A stretch of 46,495 bases of DNA. Source: Pseudomonadota bacterium (GTDB lineage Bacteria; Pseudomonadota; Gammaproteobacteria; Burkholderiales; Burkholderiaceae_C). A program made the translations under genes and the position numbers. Location of the stretch: NCBI GenBank assembly GCA_963205115.1, contig CAUJHV010000044.1, positions 1 through 46,495 on the forward strand, in the 5' to 3' direction. Positions 1 to 8,543 of the stretch are shown piece after piece; within the stretch, counting starts at the first letter, position 1, and each line of letters opens with the position of its first letter. The notes under the pieces were generated by a model that saw only the letters and a program-made list of their open reading frames with translations, did no database searches and was not told where the DNA came from.

Positions 1-737
1 GCGACGGATACGTGGGCACCAAGGAGCTCAACGGGATCCTGCGCGAGGAGATCGCCGGACTGATGCACGACCCGACCGGCGTGGAGGAGCCCTTCACCGT
101 GACGGGTGCCAAACCGCACGTGATCATGGTGGTGGGCGTTAACGGCGTGGGCAAGACCACCACCATCGGCAAGCTGGCCCATGCCTACAAGCAGGCCGGC
201 AACGCCGTGTTGCTCGGCGCGGCGGACACCTTCCGTGCCGCGGCCGTGGACCAGCTGAAGATCTGGAGCGAGCGCGTGGGCGTTCCCTTGGTGCAGCAGG
301 GCATGGGCGCCGATCCCGCGGCCGTGGCCTATGACACGGTGGAGAGCGCAAAGGCCCGCCAGGTGGATGTGGTGATCATCGACACCGCCGGCCGCCTGCA
401 CAACAAGGTGAACCTGATGAACGAGCTCACCAAGGTGAAGCAGGTGATGCGCAAGGTGATCCCCGACGCCCCGCACGAAGTATTGCTCGTGCTCGATGCC
501 AGCACCGGCCAGAACGCCATTGAGCAGGCCAAGGAGTTCACCAAGGCCACCCAGGTCAATGGGCTGGTGCTCACCAAGCTGGACGGCACCGCCAAGGGCG
601 GCATCCTGGCCGCCATCGCACGCTGGGCGGCGGCCGAGCAGCGACCGCTGGCGGTCTACTTCATCGGCGTGGGCGAGAAGCTCGAGGACCTGCAGACTTT
701 TGACGCGCGGGAATTTGCGCAGGCGCTGCTGCAGTAG
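1..737 (+). CDS. ftsY: Signal recognition particle receptor FtsY, 5' end missing
   Basis: This is the C-terminal NG GTPase domain of FtsY, the membrane-associated receptor that docks Ffh-ribosome complexes at the Sec translocon. The open frame enters from the left edge (first full codon at position 3), so 244 residues are visible and the N-terminal acidic region is outside the window. The P-loop reads GVNGVGKTTT, followed by the DTFRAAA motif, DTAGR (G3) and TKLDGTAKGG (G4 and closing loop), all intact. The end VGEKLEDLQTFDAREFAQALL is typical of FtsY rather than Ffh, because no methionine-rich M domain follows. It converges on the DUF2726 gene with 44 bp between the stops. A 6-bp stem (CACGGC/GCCGTG, 749-768) lies in that gap but has no T-run. 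Confidence 0.96.
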   Translation, partial: DGYVGTKELNGILREEIAGLMHDPTGVEEPFTVTGAKPHVIMVVGVNGVGKTTTIGKLAHAYKQAGNAVLLGAADTFRAAAVDQLKIWSERVGVPLVQQGMGADPAAVAYDTVESAKARQVDVVIIDTAGRLHNKVNLMNELTKVKQVMRKVIPDAPHEVLLVLDASTGQNAIEQAKEFTKATQVNGLVLTKLDGTAKGGILAAIARWAAAEQRPLAVYFIGVGEKLEDLQTFDAREFAQALLQ

Positions 738-748
738 CGCGCGGACTT

Positions 749-768
749 CACGGCGCTTTGTGGCCGTG
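749..768. other. Small hairpin between convergent ftsY and DUF2726 genes
   Basis: CACGGC (749-754) and GCCGTG (763-768) form a perfect 6-bp inverted repeat around an 8-nt loop. It sits in the 44-bp gap between two converging stop codons, where a shared terminator would be expected. No U-tract follows on either strand, so an intrinsic terminator is not supported and transcripts may end by Rho or run through. Confidence 0.3.
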
Positions 769-781
769 GTGTGCAGCGGGC

Positions 782-1531
782 TCAGTGCAGCACGGCAGCG
801 GCGGGCGCCACGCGCTCGAACGCCACCGGTTCGGCTTCACGTGCGGTGCGGCGGACCGCCGCGGCGGCGTCACCTTCGGCCAGCAGGTTCAAGAGATCCG
901 GCGGCTGCACACGCGGACCCGCGGCGTTGGCGCTGACCGTGCGCAGGGTCGGCTCGATCATCGAACGCGCGGGCACGCCCAGCCCTGCAAACTGCGCGCG
1001 GGCCGTGCCCACCGACGGCAAGCGGTCCTGGTGCCACACCAGCACCGAGATGCCGGCGGCCCGCAAGACCTTCACGATGCGCGCATGGCGCCGGCTGCTG
1101 CGCTCGCTGGAGTCATTGGCCCGCACGTCGATCACCGCGATGACCTGCGAGTGGGCGTCGCACAGCAGCAGGCCGGCATTCAGGTGCCCGACGCGCGACA
1201 GCCAGCGGCTGTACGAATGCCGGGTCGGCACCTTCAGAAAACGCGACAGCGGCACCTGGGCCAGCACCATGGACTCCGGCGCCGCGCAGCGCGCCAGTTC
1301 CAGCGCCTGGAGCTCGAACGCGTTGAGCACACGCGCGGGCTCGGGCATCCAGGCCTGCACGGTGTCGAGCGACTCGCCGCGCGTTCGGCGTGGGCGCGGT
1401 TGCTGGCGCTGGCGACGCAGACGCTGCATCACCAGGCTGGCGGCGAGCAGGGCGGATGTGGTGATCGCCGTGGCGATGGCGGGGTCGAAAGGCACGCTGG
1501 CGAGCCAGGCGATGAACATGTTGGGGGTCAC
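782..1531 (-). CDS. DUF2726 domain membrane-anchored protein
   Basis: The protein has about 249 residues, with one N-terminal membrane segment at about residues 5-30 (ending LVMQRLRRQRQQ) followed by a soluble DUF2726 domain at about 65-190 (LNAFELQAL through VLVWHQDRLP). DUF2726 proteins are thought to be related to restriction-endonuclease-like and topoisomerase-associated domains, but no function is established for this group. The GTG start at 1531 was chosen because AGGAGG lies 5 nt upstream of it. An ATG four codons downstream is the alternative. The C-terminal tail is rich in alanine and arginine and shows no recognisable motif. It lies 230 bp downstream of ffh on the same strand and may be partly cotranscribed with it. 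Confidence 0.75.
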   Translation of the reverse strand: MTPNMFIAWLASVPFDPAIATAITTSALLAASLVMQRLRRQRQQPRPRRTRGESLDTVQAWMPEPARVLNAFELQALELARCAAPESMVLAQVPLSRFLKVPTRHSYSRWLSRVGHLNAGLLLCDAHSQVIAVIDVRANDSSERSSRRHARIVKVLRAAGISVLVWHQDRLPSVGTARAQFAGLGVPARSMIEPTLRTVSANAAGPRVQPPDLLNLLAEGDAAAAVRRTAREAEPVAFERVAPAAAVLH

Positions 1532-1692
1532 GGATACCTCCTGTGATGGATCCATGGCGCCAGCTTGCCCGGGAGCCGTGTATCCATCCATCCGCCGGCT
1601 GCGACAGCCGTAACGGGCCGTGAGCACCGGACGCTGCGGCGAGCCGGAACGCGCGTTTGGTCTCGAATCGGCGGCATACGCCACGGGTCGCT

Positions 1693-1761
1693 GCGCTGGC
1701 TGCGCCAGCGCGAATCGGTCCGCGGCTGCGGACCCGCACTCGCCGCGCGAGTGGCTCTCGC
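1693..1761 (-). other. Three consecutive hairpins downstream of ffh
   Basis: Reading from the ffh stop there are three perfect short inverted repeats: GCGAG/CTCGC (1747-1761, loop 5), GGTCCGC/GCGGACC (1717-1734, loop 4) and GCGCTGG/CCAGCGC (1693-1711, loop 5). None is followed by a T-run. They could stabilise the 3' end of the ffh message or mark a Rho-dependent end. The rest of the 231-bp ffh-DUF2726 spacer (1532-1762) shows nothing recognisable apart from the DUF2726 ribosome binding site. Confidence 0.4.
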
Positions 1762-1762
1762 C

Positions 1763-3118
1763 TCAGCGCGGCATGCCGGGCAGCCCGCCCATGCGCTTCA
1801 TCATCTTCATCAGGCCGCCGCCCTTCATCTTCTTCATCATGCCCTGCATCTGCTCGAACTGGTTCAGCAGGCGGTTGACCTCCTGCACATGAACGCCGGC
1901 ACCGGCGGCGATGCGCCGCTTGCGGCTGGCCTTGATGAGATCGGGCTTGCGCCGCTCGAGCGCGGTCATGCTGTTGATGATGCCTTCCATGCGGCGTACG
2001 TCGCGCTCGGCGCGGTCCATGTCCGCACCCTGCGCCTTGGCCGTGAGCTGGCTGGGCAGCTTGTCCATCAGGCTGGACAGGCCGCCCATCTTCTTCATCT
2101 GCGAGATCTGCGAGAGGAAGTCGTTGAGGTCGAAGCCGTCGCCCGATTTGACCTTCGCGGCGAGCTTCTGCGCGGCCTCGACATCGACGCCTTTCTGCAC
2201 CTCCTCGACCAGCGCGACGATGTCGCCCATGCCCAGCACGCGGCCCGCGTGCCGCTGCGCGTCGAAGGCCTCGAGACCGTCGATCTTCTCGGACACGCCG
2301 GCAAACTTGATCGGCACGCCGGTGATCTGGCGCACCGACAGCGCCGCGCCGCCGCGCGAATCGCCGTCCAGCTTGGTCAGAACGACGCCTGTCAGCGGCA
2401 ACGCGTCCTTGAAGGCCTTGGCGGTGTTGACCGCATCCTGGCCCTGCATGGCGTCGACGACGAACAGCGTCTCCACCGGGTTGAGCACCCCGTGCAGTTC
2501 TCGGATCTCGGCCATCAAGGCCTCGTCGATGGCCAGGCGGCCCGCGGTGTCGACCAGCAGCACGTCGATGAAGTGCTTGCGTGCATAGTCCAGAGCGGCC
2601 AGCGCGATGTCGCGTGGTTTCTGGTCGGGCGTCGATGCAAACCACTCGGCGCCGGCCTGCTTCGTGACCGTCTTGAGCTGCTCGATGGCCGCGGGGCGGT
2701 AGACGTCGGCCGAGACCGTCAGCACCTTCTTCTTGCGCCGCTCGATCAGGTGCTTGGCCAGCTTGGCGGTGGTGGTGGTCTTGCCGGCGCCCTGCAGGCC
2801 GGCCATCAGGATCACGGCTGGCGGTTGTGTGGCCAGGTTGAGATCCGATACCCCTTCGCCCATCGTGGCGGCGAGCTCGTCGTGCACCACGCCGACCAGC
2901 GCCTGGCCGGGATTGAGCGAGCCCACGACGGACTGGCCCAGCGCCTTGTCCTTGACGCGCGCGATGAATTCGCGCACCACGGGCAGCGCGACGTCGGCCT
3001 CGAGCAGGGCCATGCGCACCTCTCGCAACATGTCCTGCACGTTGCTTTCGGTGATGCGGGCTTGGCCGCGCATCGTCTTGACGAGGCGTGACAGGCGATC
3101 GGAGAGCGTGGAAGCCAT
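1763..3118 (-). CDS. ffh: Signal recognition particle protein Ffh
   Basis: Ffh (451 residues) is the GTPase subunit of the SRP. It binds 4.5S RNA and signal sequences and pairs with FtsY. The N domain spans about 1-95. The P-loop is at about 107-116 (GLQGAGKTTT), with DVYRPAA, VDTAGR and TKLDGDSRGG in the G domain. The methionine-rich M domain follows from about 325 and includes the RNA-binding stretch with ALERRKPDLI and SRKRRIAAGAG, ending MKKMGG..GLMKMMKRMGGLPGMPR. The ATG at 3118 (MASTLSDRLSRL) is used because it matches the family N-terminus; an in-frame extension upstream is arginine/proline-rich and not Ffh-like. It is divergent from the CcsA-like gene, with 64 bp between starts. No ffs (4.5S RNA) gene was found in the window. 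Confidence 0.97.
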   Translation of the reverse strand: MASTLSDRLSRLVKTMRGQARITESNVQDMLREVRMALLEADVALPVVREFIARVKDKALGQSVVGSLNPGQALVGVVHDELAATMGEGVSDLNLATQPPAVILMAGLQGAGKTTTTAKLAKHLIERRKKKVLTVSADVYRPAAIEQLKTVTKQAGAEWFASTPDQKPRDIALAALDYARKHFIDVLLVDTAGRLAIDEALMAEIRELHGVLNPVETLFVVDAMQGQDAVNTAKAFKDALPLTGVVLTKLDGDSRGGAALSVRQITGVPIKFAGVSEKIDGLEAFDAQRHAGRVLGMGDIVALVEEVQKGVDVEAAQKLAAKVKSGDGFDLNDFLSQISQMKKMGGLSSLMDKLPSQLTAKAQGADMDRAERDVRRMEGIINSMTALERRKPDLIKASRKRRIAAGAGVHVQEVNRLLNQFEQMQGMMKKMKGGGLMKMMKRMGGLPGMPR

Positions 3119-3182
3119 GGGCGCAGGCGGCCGGGTCCGCGGCCGGGGGGCTGCAGGTGGCCGCGAAAGTAAACTCTGTCGC

Positions 3183-4016
3183 ATGAGTTTATCGTCGGCC
3201 TTCTCGGTGGGCGTTCTGGCGCAGTCCTCGGGCCTGTCCTGGTGGGGCCTTGCCGCGCTGGTGGCCTATGCATTGGCCGCCTTGGCGCCCGAGCGCTGGA
3301 CGCGCGTCGGCGGGCCTGCCCTGGTGGTCGGCCTGCTGGCGCACGTGGCCTTGCTGGTGCGCGATGTGGGCAGCCTGGGTGCGCCCGGCACCGCGGCCCG
3401 TTTGGGCTTCGGCCCGGTGCTGTCCCTGACCGTGTGCCTGATGGTGGCCGTGCACGCACTGGAAAGCCGCTTGGTGCCCGTGCCGCGGGTGCGTCGCGCG
3501 CTGGCCGTGGCTGGCGCGCTCGCCGTGGCGCTGGCCATCGTCTTCCCAGGCGAGTGGCGCATGCTGGGTTCGCGCTGGGCACCGGTGCATTGGCTGCTGG
3601 GCGTGGGGGCCTATGGTCTGTTTGCGGCGGCAGTGCTGCACGCGCTCTTGCTGGACGAATCCGAGCGGCGGCTGCGCGCGCATGGGCCGTCGGCGCTGCG
3701 GCCCGGCGGCATCGGCATGCCGCTGCTGCAGCTCGAGCGGCTGACCTTCCGCTTCGTCCAGGCCGGTTTCGTGGTCTTGAGCCTGGCCATCGTGCTGGGC
3801 GTGGTCACCGCGGAGCGCTGGCGCCTGGACCACAAGACCGTGCTGTCATTCGTCTCCTGGTTCCTGTTTGCCGGCCTTCTGGCAGGCCGGCACTGGCGCG
3901 GCTGGCGTGGCCGTCAGGCGACGCGCTGGGTCTATGCCGGCGCGCTGGTGCTGCTTCTGGCCTATGCAGGCACGCGGTTCGTCGCTGTGGTGCTGCTGGG
4001 CCGCAGCCCGGTCTGA
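3183..4016 (+). CDS. CcsA/YpjD-family inner membrane protein (cytochrome c assembly family)
   Basis: This 277-residue polytopic protein has about eight hydrophobic segments spread over its whole length. It matches the CcsA/HemX-like cytochrome c assembly family (E. coli YpjD type), which is commonly found divergent from ffh in Beta- and Gammaproteobacteria. Family members of the true CcsA type handle haem at the outer membrane face; a role for the YpjD branch is not established. Histidines within or beside helices (VHWLLGVG, DHKTVLSFVSW) could contact haem, but the full tryptophan-rich WWD loop of CcsA is not obvious. The ATG at 3183 has no clear Shine-Dalgarno sequence. TAAACT at 3171-3176 could be a -10 element giving a nearly leaderless message. 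Confidence 0.8.
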   Translation: MSLSSAFSVGVLAQSSGLSWWGLAALVAYALAALAPERWTRVGGPALVVGLLAHVALLVRDVGSLGAPGTAARLGFGPVLSLTVCLMVAVHALESRLVPVPRVRRALAVAGALAVALAIVFPGEWRMLGSRWAPVHWLLGVGAYGLFAAAVLHALLLDESERRLRAHGPSALRPGGIGMPLLQLERLTFRFVQAGFVVLSLAIVLGVVTAERWRLDHKTVLSFVSWFLFAGLLAGRHWRGWRGRQATRWVYAGALVLLLAYAGTRFVAVVLLGRSPV

Positions 4017-4039
4017 AACCCACCCGAAGGAGAGTCTGC

Positions 4040-4291
4040 ATGTCGCGACTGGTGATACTGGTCCTGCTGGTGCTCGTGGTGGGCTGGTGGCTGCAACGGC
4101 GCATTGCGCGCTTGCGGCAGCCCGGTGCGCCGCAGGCGCCAGGGGGGTCGCGCGGCAAGGCGCCTGCGCCGCAGGACATGGTGGTCTGCGCACACTGCGG
4201 CGTGCACCTGCCCAGCGCTGACGCCTGGATCCAGGACCGCCTGAGCTACTGCTGCGAAGAGCACCGGCGACTCGGCCCGAAGGCCTCGTGA
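4040..4291 (+). CDS. Small membrane-anchored protein with Cys-rich metal ribbon (PP0621 family)
   Basis: This 83-residue protein has one N-terminal membrane helix (about residues 4-19, VILVLLVLVVGWW), a basic/proline linker and a compact Cys cluster: C50-x2-C53, then C71, C72 and H75. The pattern fits the PP0621 family, short proteins that sit between ccsA-like and pilS genes in many Beta- and Gammaproteobacteria. Metal (probably zinc) binding is inferred from the cysteine spacing only. The start has GAAGGAGAG 5 nt upstream. The gene follows the CcsA-like gene by 23 bp and precedes pilS, so it probably belongs to the same transcript. Confidence 0.8.
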   Translation: MSRLVILVLLVLVVGWWLQRRIARLRQPGAPQAPGGSRGKAPAPQDMVVCAHCGVHLPSADAWIQDRLSYCCEEHRRLGPKAS

Positions 4292-4352
4292 GCCGCCGCT
4301 GCCCGCGCCCGCCCATGCGCACGCCCTGGGCCGCTGTGTGCCTGCCGATCCG

Positions 4353-6281
4353 ATGAACGAGCTGCCACGCGGCCCCGATCGCCGGCAGGGCGATCGCCGG
4401 GCCGGCGATCGGCGCCAGCACGCGCGGCGGACCGACGACCCGCAAGCGCCGGGCGTCGAGCCACACCCAGCCGTACCGACGCGCGGCGAAAACCCGTCGA
4501 CGCTGGCGGCTGCCTTCGGCGGCGATCCGGATGGCGGGGAGAGCAGCCTGCTGTCGCGCGAGGCGCGGCGGGTGGCCAATGCACCGGGCGGCGCGCTCGT
4601 GCGCATCGTGCGCACCTACGCCGCCGCGCGGGCCGCCGTCGGCGTGGCGCTGGTGGGCGCACAAGCCATCACGGGCTTGATGGGTGTGCCGATCGCCACG
4701 GCCGCGGTCACGCTGTGCGTGCTGTACGCGCTGCAGGCGGCGTCGCTGTGGTTGCTGCCCAGCCTGCGCAATCTGCGCGCTTCCGCGGACGGCGCGCACT
4801 TCCGGCGCCGGCAATGGCTGGCGACGATCGGCGTGGACCTCGCGGCCTTTGGCCTTCTGCATGTGCTGGACGCGGGCGCCAGCTTCAACTACGCCGCCTT
4901 GCTGGTGCTGCCGGTGCTGATGTCGGGCGTGCTGACCTCGCGCCTGATGGCCCTGGGCACGGCGGCGGCCGTGGCCATCCTGCTGCTGGGGGTGACGCTG
5001 CGTTCGGTCTCGGGCGCTGCCGACGGGGCCATCGTGCTGGCGCAATCGGGGTTGGCTGGCATCGGACTGTTCGCCATCGCGCTGCTGGCCGGCGAGATGG
5101 CGCTGCGACTGGCACGCGAAGAACTGGCCGCGCGCGGCAGCCTGGAGATCGCGCGCCAGCAGGCGCAGCTCAATCGCCTGGTCATCGAGGAGATGGCCGA
5201 TGGCGTGCTCGTCGTCGACCGCCGCATGCGTGTGCGCGCAGCCAACCCGGCCGCGCGGCACCTGCTGGTGGCCAATGGTCTGGCCCCGATGGCGCCGTTT
5301 TCGCTGCGCGAGATGGCCGGCCTCGAGCCCTTGTGCGAGTCGATTGGCCAGGCCTTCGCCGAAGACCGGTGGCCCGATGCCGGCCAGGACGTCCACCTGA
5401 GCTTCAGCGAGACGCTGCGCCGAAGCATGCGCATGCGGGTGCGTTTCACGCGTGGCAGCTGGGGCTCGGAGGTCTCGGGCGGCCAGGGTGCCGATCCGGT
5501 AGAGGCCTCGGAAGGCCTGTGTGTCGTGCTGCTGGAAGACGTGCGCACGGCCTTGGCCCGCGTGCGTCAGGAAAAGCTCGCCGCGATGGGCCGCGTATCG
5601 GCAGGCATCGCACACGAGATCCGCAACCCGCTGGCGGCGATTTCGCAAGCTAATGCCCTGATGCTCGAAGAGCCGCAGGATCCGGCGCAGCGGCGCCTGT
5701 CGCAGATGGTGGCCGACAACGTGCGGCGCTTGCAGCGCATCGTCGACGACGTGCTCGAAGTCGCGCCAGGCCCATCCGGCGATGTGCACAGCATCGATGC
5801 GCGGCAGGTGGTCGATGCCTCGGTGCAGGAGTGGGCCGGCACCGCGGGCGTGGCGGTGGGCGAAGGTGGACGCGTGCGGCTGGATCTGCCCGTCACCCCG
5901 CTGCCGGTGATGTTCGACGCCGAGCATCTGCGGCGCGTGCTGATCAACCTGCTGGACAACGCCGTGCGCCATGGCAGCGCCGAGCCGCAGGCCGTGGTGC
6001 TGCGCCTGGCCACGCGGGACGAAGAGACCGCCGTGCTGTCGGTGGCCAGCGACGGCGCGCCGATCGCCGCCGATGTCGAGCCGCACCTGTTCGAACCCTT
6101 CTTCTCGACGCGCAGCCGCGGCTCGGGACTGGGCCTGTATATTTGCCGCGAACTGTGCGAGCGCTACGGCGCGCACATCGAGTACCGGGCGCGGCCGCCC
6201 AACGACCGGTACCGCAACGGCTTCGTCGTGGTGATGCGGCGGGGCCGCCCGCCTTCCTTCGCCCACCCGGAGACCTCGTGA
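4353..6281 (+). CDS. pilS: Sensor histidine kinase PilS
   Basis: PilS is the membrane sensor that controls PilR and, through sigma-54, pilin transcription. The protein (about 642 residues) has a charged N-terminus containing DRRQGDRRAGDRR, then about six membrane helices (roughly 90-250), a PAS-like region (about 275-380), a HisKA domain with the phospho-acceptor in AHEIRNPLAAIS (H421) and an ATPase domain with INLLDNAVRHG (N box) and GSGLGLYICRELCERYG (G2 box). The ATG at 4353 was preferred, but a GTG at 4338 in the same frame is equally possible and neither has a good ribosome binding site. Its stop overlaps the pilR start by 4 nt (GTGA). The identification rests on domain order plus the pilR neighbour; no pilin gene is in the window. 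Confidence 0.9.
   Translation: MNELPRGPDRRQGDRRAGDRRQHARRTDDPQAPGVEPHPAVPTRGENPSTLAAAFGGDPDGGESSLLSREARRVANAPGGALVRIVRTYAAARAAVGVALVGAQAITGLMGVPIATAAVTLCVLYALQAASLWLLPSLRNLRASADGAHFRRRQWLATIGVDLAAFGLLHVLDAGASFNYAALLVLPVLMSGVLTSRLMALGTAAAVAILLLGVTLRSVSGAADGAIVLAQSGLAGIGLFAIALLAGEMALRLAREELAARGSLEIARQQAQLNRLVIEEMADGVLVVDRRMRVRAANPAARHLLVANGLAPMAPFSLREMAGLEPLCESIGQAFAEDRWPDAGQDVHLSFSETLRRSMRMRVRFTRGSWGSEVSGGQGADPVEASEGLCVVLLEDVRTALARVRQEKLAAMGRVSAGIAHEIRNPLAAISQANALMLEEPQDPAQRRLSQMVADNVRRLQRIVDDVLEVAPGPSGDVHSIDARQVVDASVQEWAGTAGVAVGEGGRVRLDLPVTPLPVMFDAEHLRRVLINLLDNAVRHGSAEPQAVVLRLATRDEETAVLSVASDGAPIAADVEPHLFEPFFSTRSRGSGLGLYICRELCERYGAHIEYRARPPNDRYRNGFVVVMRRGRPPSFAHPETS
4391..4411. repeat. 21-bp palindrome in the 5' coding region of pilS
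   Basis: CGATCGCCGG (4391-4400) is followed by one base and then its exact reverse complement CCGGCGATCG (4402-4411). Another copy of CGATCGCCGG lies at 4376-4385. The protein-level explanation is three successive (G/P)DRR units near the N-terminus of PilS. The exact DNA symmetry is stronger than needed to encode that peptide, and in the mRNA it would form a 10-bp helix close to the start codon. Confidence 0.5.
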
Positions 6282-7819
6282 GCGCTGCCACGCCCCACAG
6301 CCTGCTGGTTGTCGACGACGAGCCCGACCTGCGCACGCTCTACGAGCTGACGCTGGTTCGTGAAGGCTACGACGTCGAATGCGCCGATTGCGTCGAAGAC
6401 GCCTGGGCGCTGCTGCAGCGCAAGGCCTTCCACGCGGTGATCACCGACATGCGCCTGCCCGACGGCACGGGCCTGGATCTGCTCAAGCGGCTGGATGCGG
6501 CCGGGCGTCCGGAGCGCGCGTTGGTCATCACCGCCTATGGCTCTGCAGAGAACGCGGTCGAAGCCCTCAAGGCCGGTGCGTTCGACTACCTCACGAAGCC
6601 CGTGGATCTCAAGCAGTTCCGCGCGGCGGTGGCATCGGCCGTCGGACGGCCCACAGCAGGCGAACCGGCGACGGCCTCGGTCGTCGCGCCGCGGCGCGAC
6701 CGCCCGCGTGCCGCAGCGGTGCTCAGCGGCGCGGCGGCGCTCGATCGCCTCGTCGGCCGGTCAGGGGCGATGGCCCAGGTGCGCAGCCTGATCGAAAAGG
6801 TCTCACGCAGCATGGCGCCCGTGCTGGTGAACGGCGAATCGGGCACCGGCAAGGAACTCGTTGCGCGCGCCATCCACGCCTGCTCGGCGAAGTCGCAGCA
6901 GCCATTTGTCGCCGTGAATTGCGGGGCCATTCCGGAGAACCTGCTGGAGGCCGAATTCTTCGGCTACCGCAAGGGCGCCTTCACGGGCGCAGCCGAGGAC
7001 CGCGAGGGCTTCTTCCAGGCCGCCCAAGGCGGCACGCTGTTCCTGGACGAAATCGGCGACCTGCCGCTGGCCATGCAGAGCAAGCTGCTGCGCGCCATCC
7101 AGGAGCGCGCGGTGCGCCCCGTGGGCGGCGTGGCCGAGGTGCCCACGCACGTGCGCGTCGTGAGCGCGACGCACAAGGACCTGGCCGCCGAAGTGCAGGC
7201 GGGCCGGTTCCGGCAAGACCTGTACTACCGACTGAATGTCATCTGCATCCCGGTGCCACCACTGCGCGAGCGCCTGGAGGACCTACCGGCCATCGCCCAG
7301 GCGCTGCTGGCGCGCATCGCTGCCGATGCCGGGCTGGAGCCGATGCCCCGCCTGAGCGATTCGGCTCTGCAGGCCCTGGCGCAGCAGACCTTCGCCGGCA
7401 ACGTGCGCGAACTCGAAAACATGCTCCACCGGGCCGTGGCGCTGGCAGGCAGCGGTGTGCTCGAGCGTGACGATCTCGGGCTCGAACCTGCGCGGGCGGT
7501 GGCCGCCGCGCCGACGAGCACCCCGCCGGAACGATCGTTGAGCATGCCCGACGCACCGCCCGCGACCCGGCAGGCGCCGCCGATCGCCGAGGCCGCGTCG
7601 GTCCGCGCCGCGGGGGTCGAGCCCCTGCCCGGCAACCTCATGGACTACCTCGATGGCGTTGAACGCGACGTGCTCGAGCGTGCGCTGCAGAAGCACCGCT
7701 ACAACCGCACGGCGGCCGCCGAGAGCCTGGGGCTGTCGCTGCGGCAGATGCGCTACCGCATGGCCCGACTGGGCGTGCTGACCGACCGCAGCGACAACGA
7801 CCGTGGCGAGGACGACTGA
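6278..7819 (+). CDS. pilR: Sigma-54-dependent response regulator PilR
   Basis: PilR (513 residues) is an NtrC-type activator that drives RNA polymerase-sigma-54 transcription of pilin genes when phosphorylated by PilS. The receiver domain covers residues 8-120, with phospho-acceptor D57 in VITDMRLPDG. The AAA+ domain (about 160-395) has Walker A GESGTGKE (G186-E193), the sigma-54 contact loop GAFTGA (233-238) and Walker B GGTLFLDEIGDLP. A Fis-type helix-turn-helix lies at about 455-505 (KHRYNRTAAAESLGLSLRQMRYRMARLG). A proline/alanine-rich linker of about 50 residues separates the last two domains. The GTG start is preceded by GGAG and overlaps the pilS stop, so the pair is translationally coupled. 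Confidence 0.94.
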   Translation: MSAATPHSLLVVDDEPDLRTLYELTLVREGYDVECADCVEDAWALLQRKAFHAVITDMRLPDGTGLDLLKRLDAAGRPERALVITAYGSAENAVEALKAGAFDYLTKPVDLKQFRAAVASAVGRPTAGEPATASVVAPRRDRPRAAAVLSGAAALDRLVGRSGAMAQVRSLIEKVSRSMAPVLVNGESGTGKELVARAIHACSAKSQQPFVAVNCGAIPENLLEAEFFGYRKGAFTGAAEDREGFFQAAQGGTLFLDEIGDLPLAMQSKLLRAIQERAVRPVGGVAEVPTHVRVVSATHKDLAAEVQAGRFRQDLYYRLNVICIPVPPLRERLEDLPAIAQALLARIAADAGLEPMPRLSDSALQALAQQTFAGNVRELENMLHRAVALAGSGVLERDDLGLEPARAVAAAPTSTPPERSLSMPDAPPATRQAPPIAEAASVRAAGVEPLPGNLMDYLDGVERDVLERALQKHRYNRTAAAESLGLSLRQMRYRMARLGVLTDRSDNDRGEDD

Positions 7820-8417
7820 GCCACGCACGGCGGCGCGGCCCGGCACGCCGCGGTGGAACGATGGCTGGTGGAGTGGGGCACACCGCTGCCCGTCGCCCAA
7901 CGAAGGCCCGCGGCCGGATGGGGCGGCGGTGGAGCTGTTGGTCGTGCATTCGATCAGCCTGCCGCCGGGCGTCTACGGTGGCGACGCGATCGAAAAACTG
8001 TTCACCAACTGCTTGGATTGGGACAGCCATCCGTACTACGCGGCGATGCGGGGGCTGCGTGTGAGCGCGCATTTCCTCGTGCGCCGCGACGGCACATTGC
8101 AGCAGTTCGTCGCCACGCACCGCCGCGCCTGGCATGCGGGTGCATCGTCGTGGCGCGGGCGTGAGCAGTGCAATGACTTTTCGGTGGGTATCGAGCTCGA
8201 GGGGCTCGAAGGTCTGCGCTTCACGGCGGCGCAATACCGCCGCCTCGCACGCCTGATTCGTGCCTTGCGCGCGAATCACCCGCTGCAGGCCGTGGCGGGC
8301 CACGAGCATGTGGCGCCTGGCCGCAAGGGCGATCCCGGCGCCGGTTTCGACTGGCTGCGGCTGCGGCGCCTGACCGGAATCGAATCGCTCGAATGGCCGC
8401 CCGCCGGGCCGGTCTGA
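7803..8417 (+). CDS. ampD: 1,6-anhydro-N-acetylmuramyl-L-alanine amidase AmpD
   Basis: AmpD is the cytoplasmic zinc amidase that removes the peptide from anhydro-muropeptides during peptidoglycan recycling. The 204-residue protein aligns over its whole length with the family: WNDGWWSGAHRCPSPN, VVHSISLPPG with zinc ligand H49, RVSAHFLVRRDG, RAWHAGASSWRGREQCNDFSVGIELEG with E131, and GHEHVAPGRKGDPG with H167 and D177. The usual asparagine of VVHNISLPPG is serine here. The only plausible start is the GTG at 7803, which overlaps the last 17 nt of pilR, so AmpD is coupled to the pilS-pilR transcript. Members of this family influence beta-lactamase induction when an AmpR/AmpC system exists; none is seen here. 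Confidence 0.94.
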   Translation: MARTTEPRTAARPGTPRWNDGWWSGAHRCPSPNEGPRPDGAAVELLVVHSISLPPGVYGGDAIEKLFTNCLDWDSHPYYAAMRGLRVSAHFLVRRDGTLQQFVATHRRAWHAGASSWRGREQCNDFSVGIELEGLEGLRFTAAQYRRLARLIRALRANHPLQAVAGHEHVAPGRKGDPGAGFDWLRLRRLTGIESLEWPPAGPV

Positions 8418-8543
8418 GGGCACGCCACAGTTACGTGCAGCCTGCCACGGGGGTTTGCCCCAGGCACGCCGTACCGCCCTGTTTCTTCGCACGCGAGGCG
8501 TTACACCCAGTGTGGCGTATCGCGCATCGCCATCCCTAATGAG

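Noticed and set aside
749..768. Intrinsic bidirectional terminator between ftsY and the DUF2726 gene
   Set aside because: The 6-bp stem has no T-run on either strand.
1532..1684. Longer N-terminus for the DUF2726 protein (start at 1684)
   Set aside because: The extension is Arg/Pro-rich and the AGGAGG at ideal spacing marks the GTG at 1531.
3119..3184. Extended N-terminus for Ffh
   Set aside because: The added residues are low-complexity and the family consistently begins near MASTLSDRL.
8503..8513. Third NrdR box (ACACccaGTGT)
   Set aside because: The half-sites are only 3 bp apart instead of 8, and it is 41 bp from box 1, out of phase.
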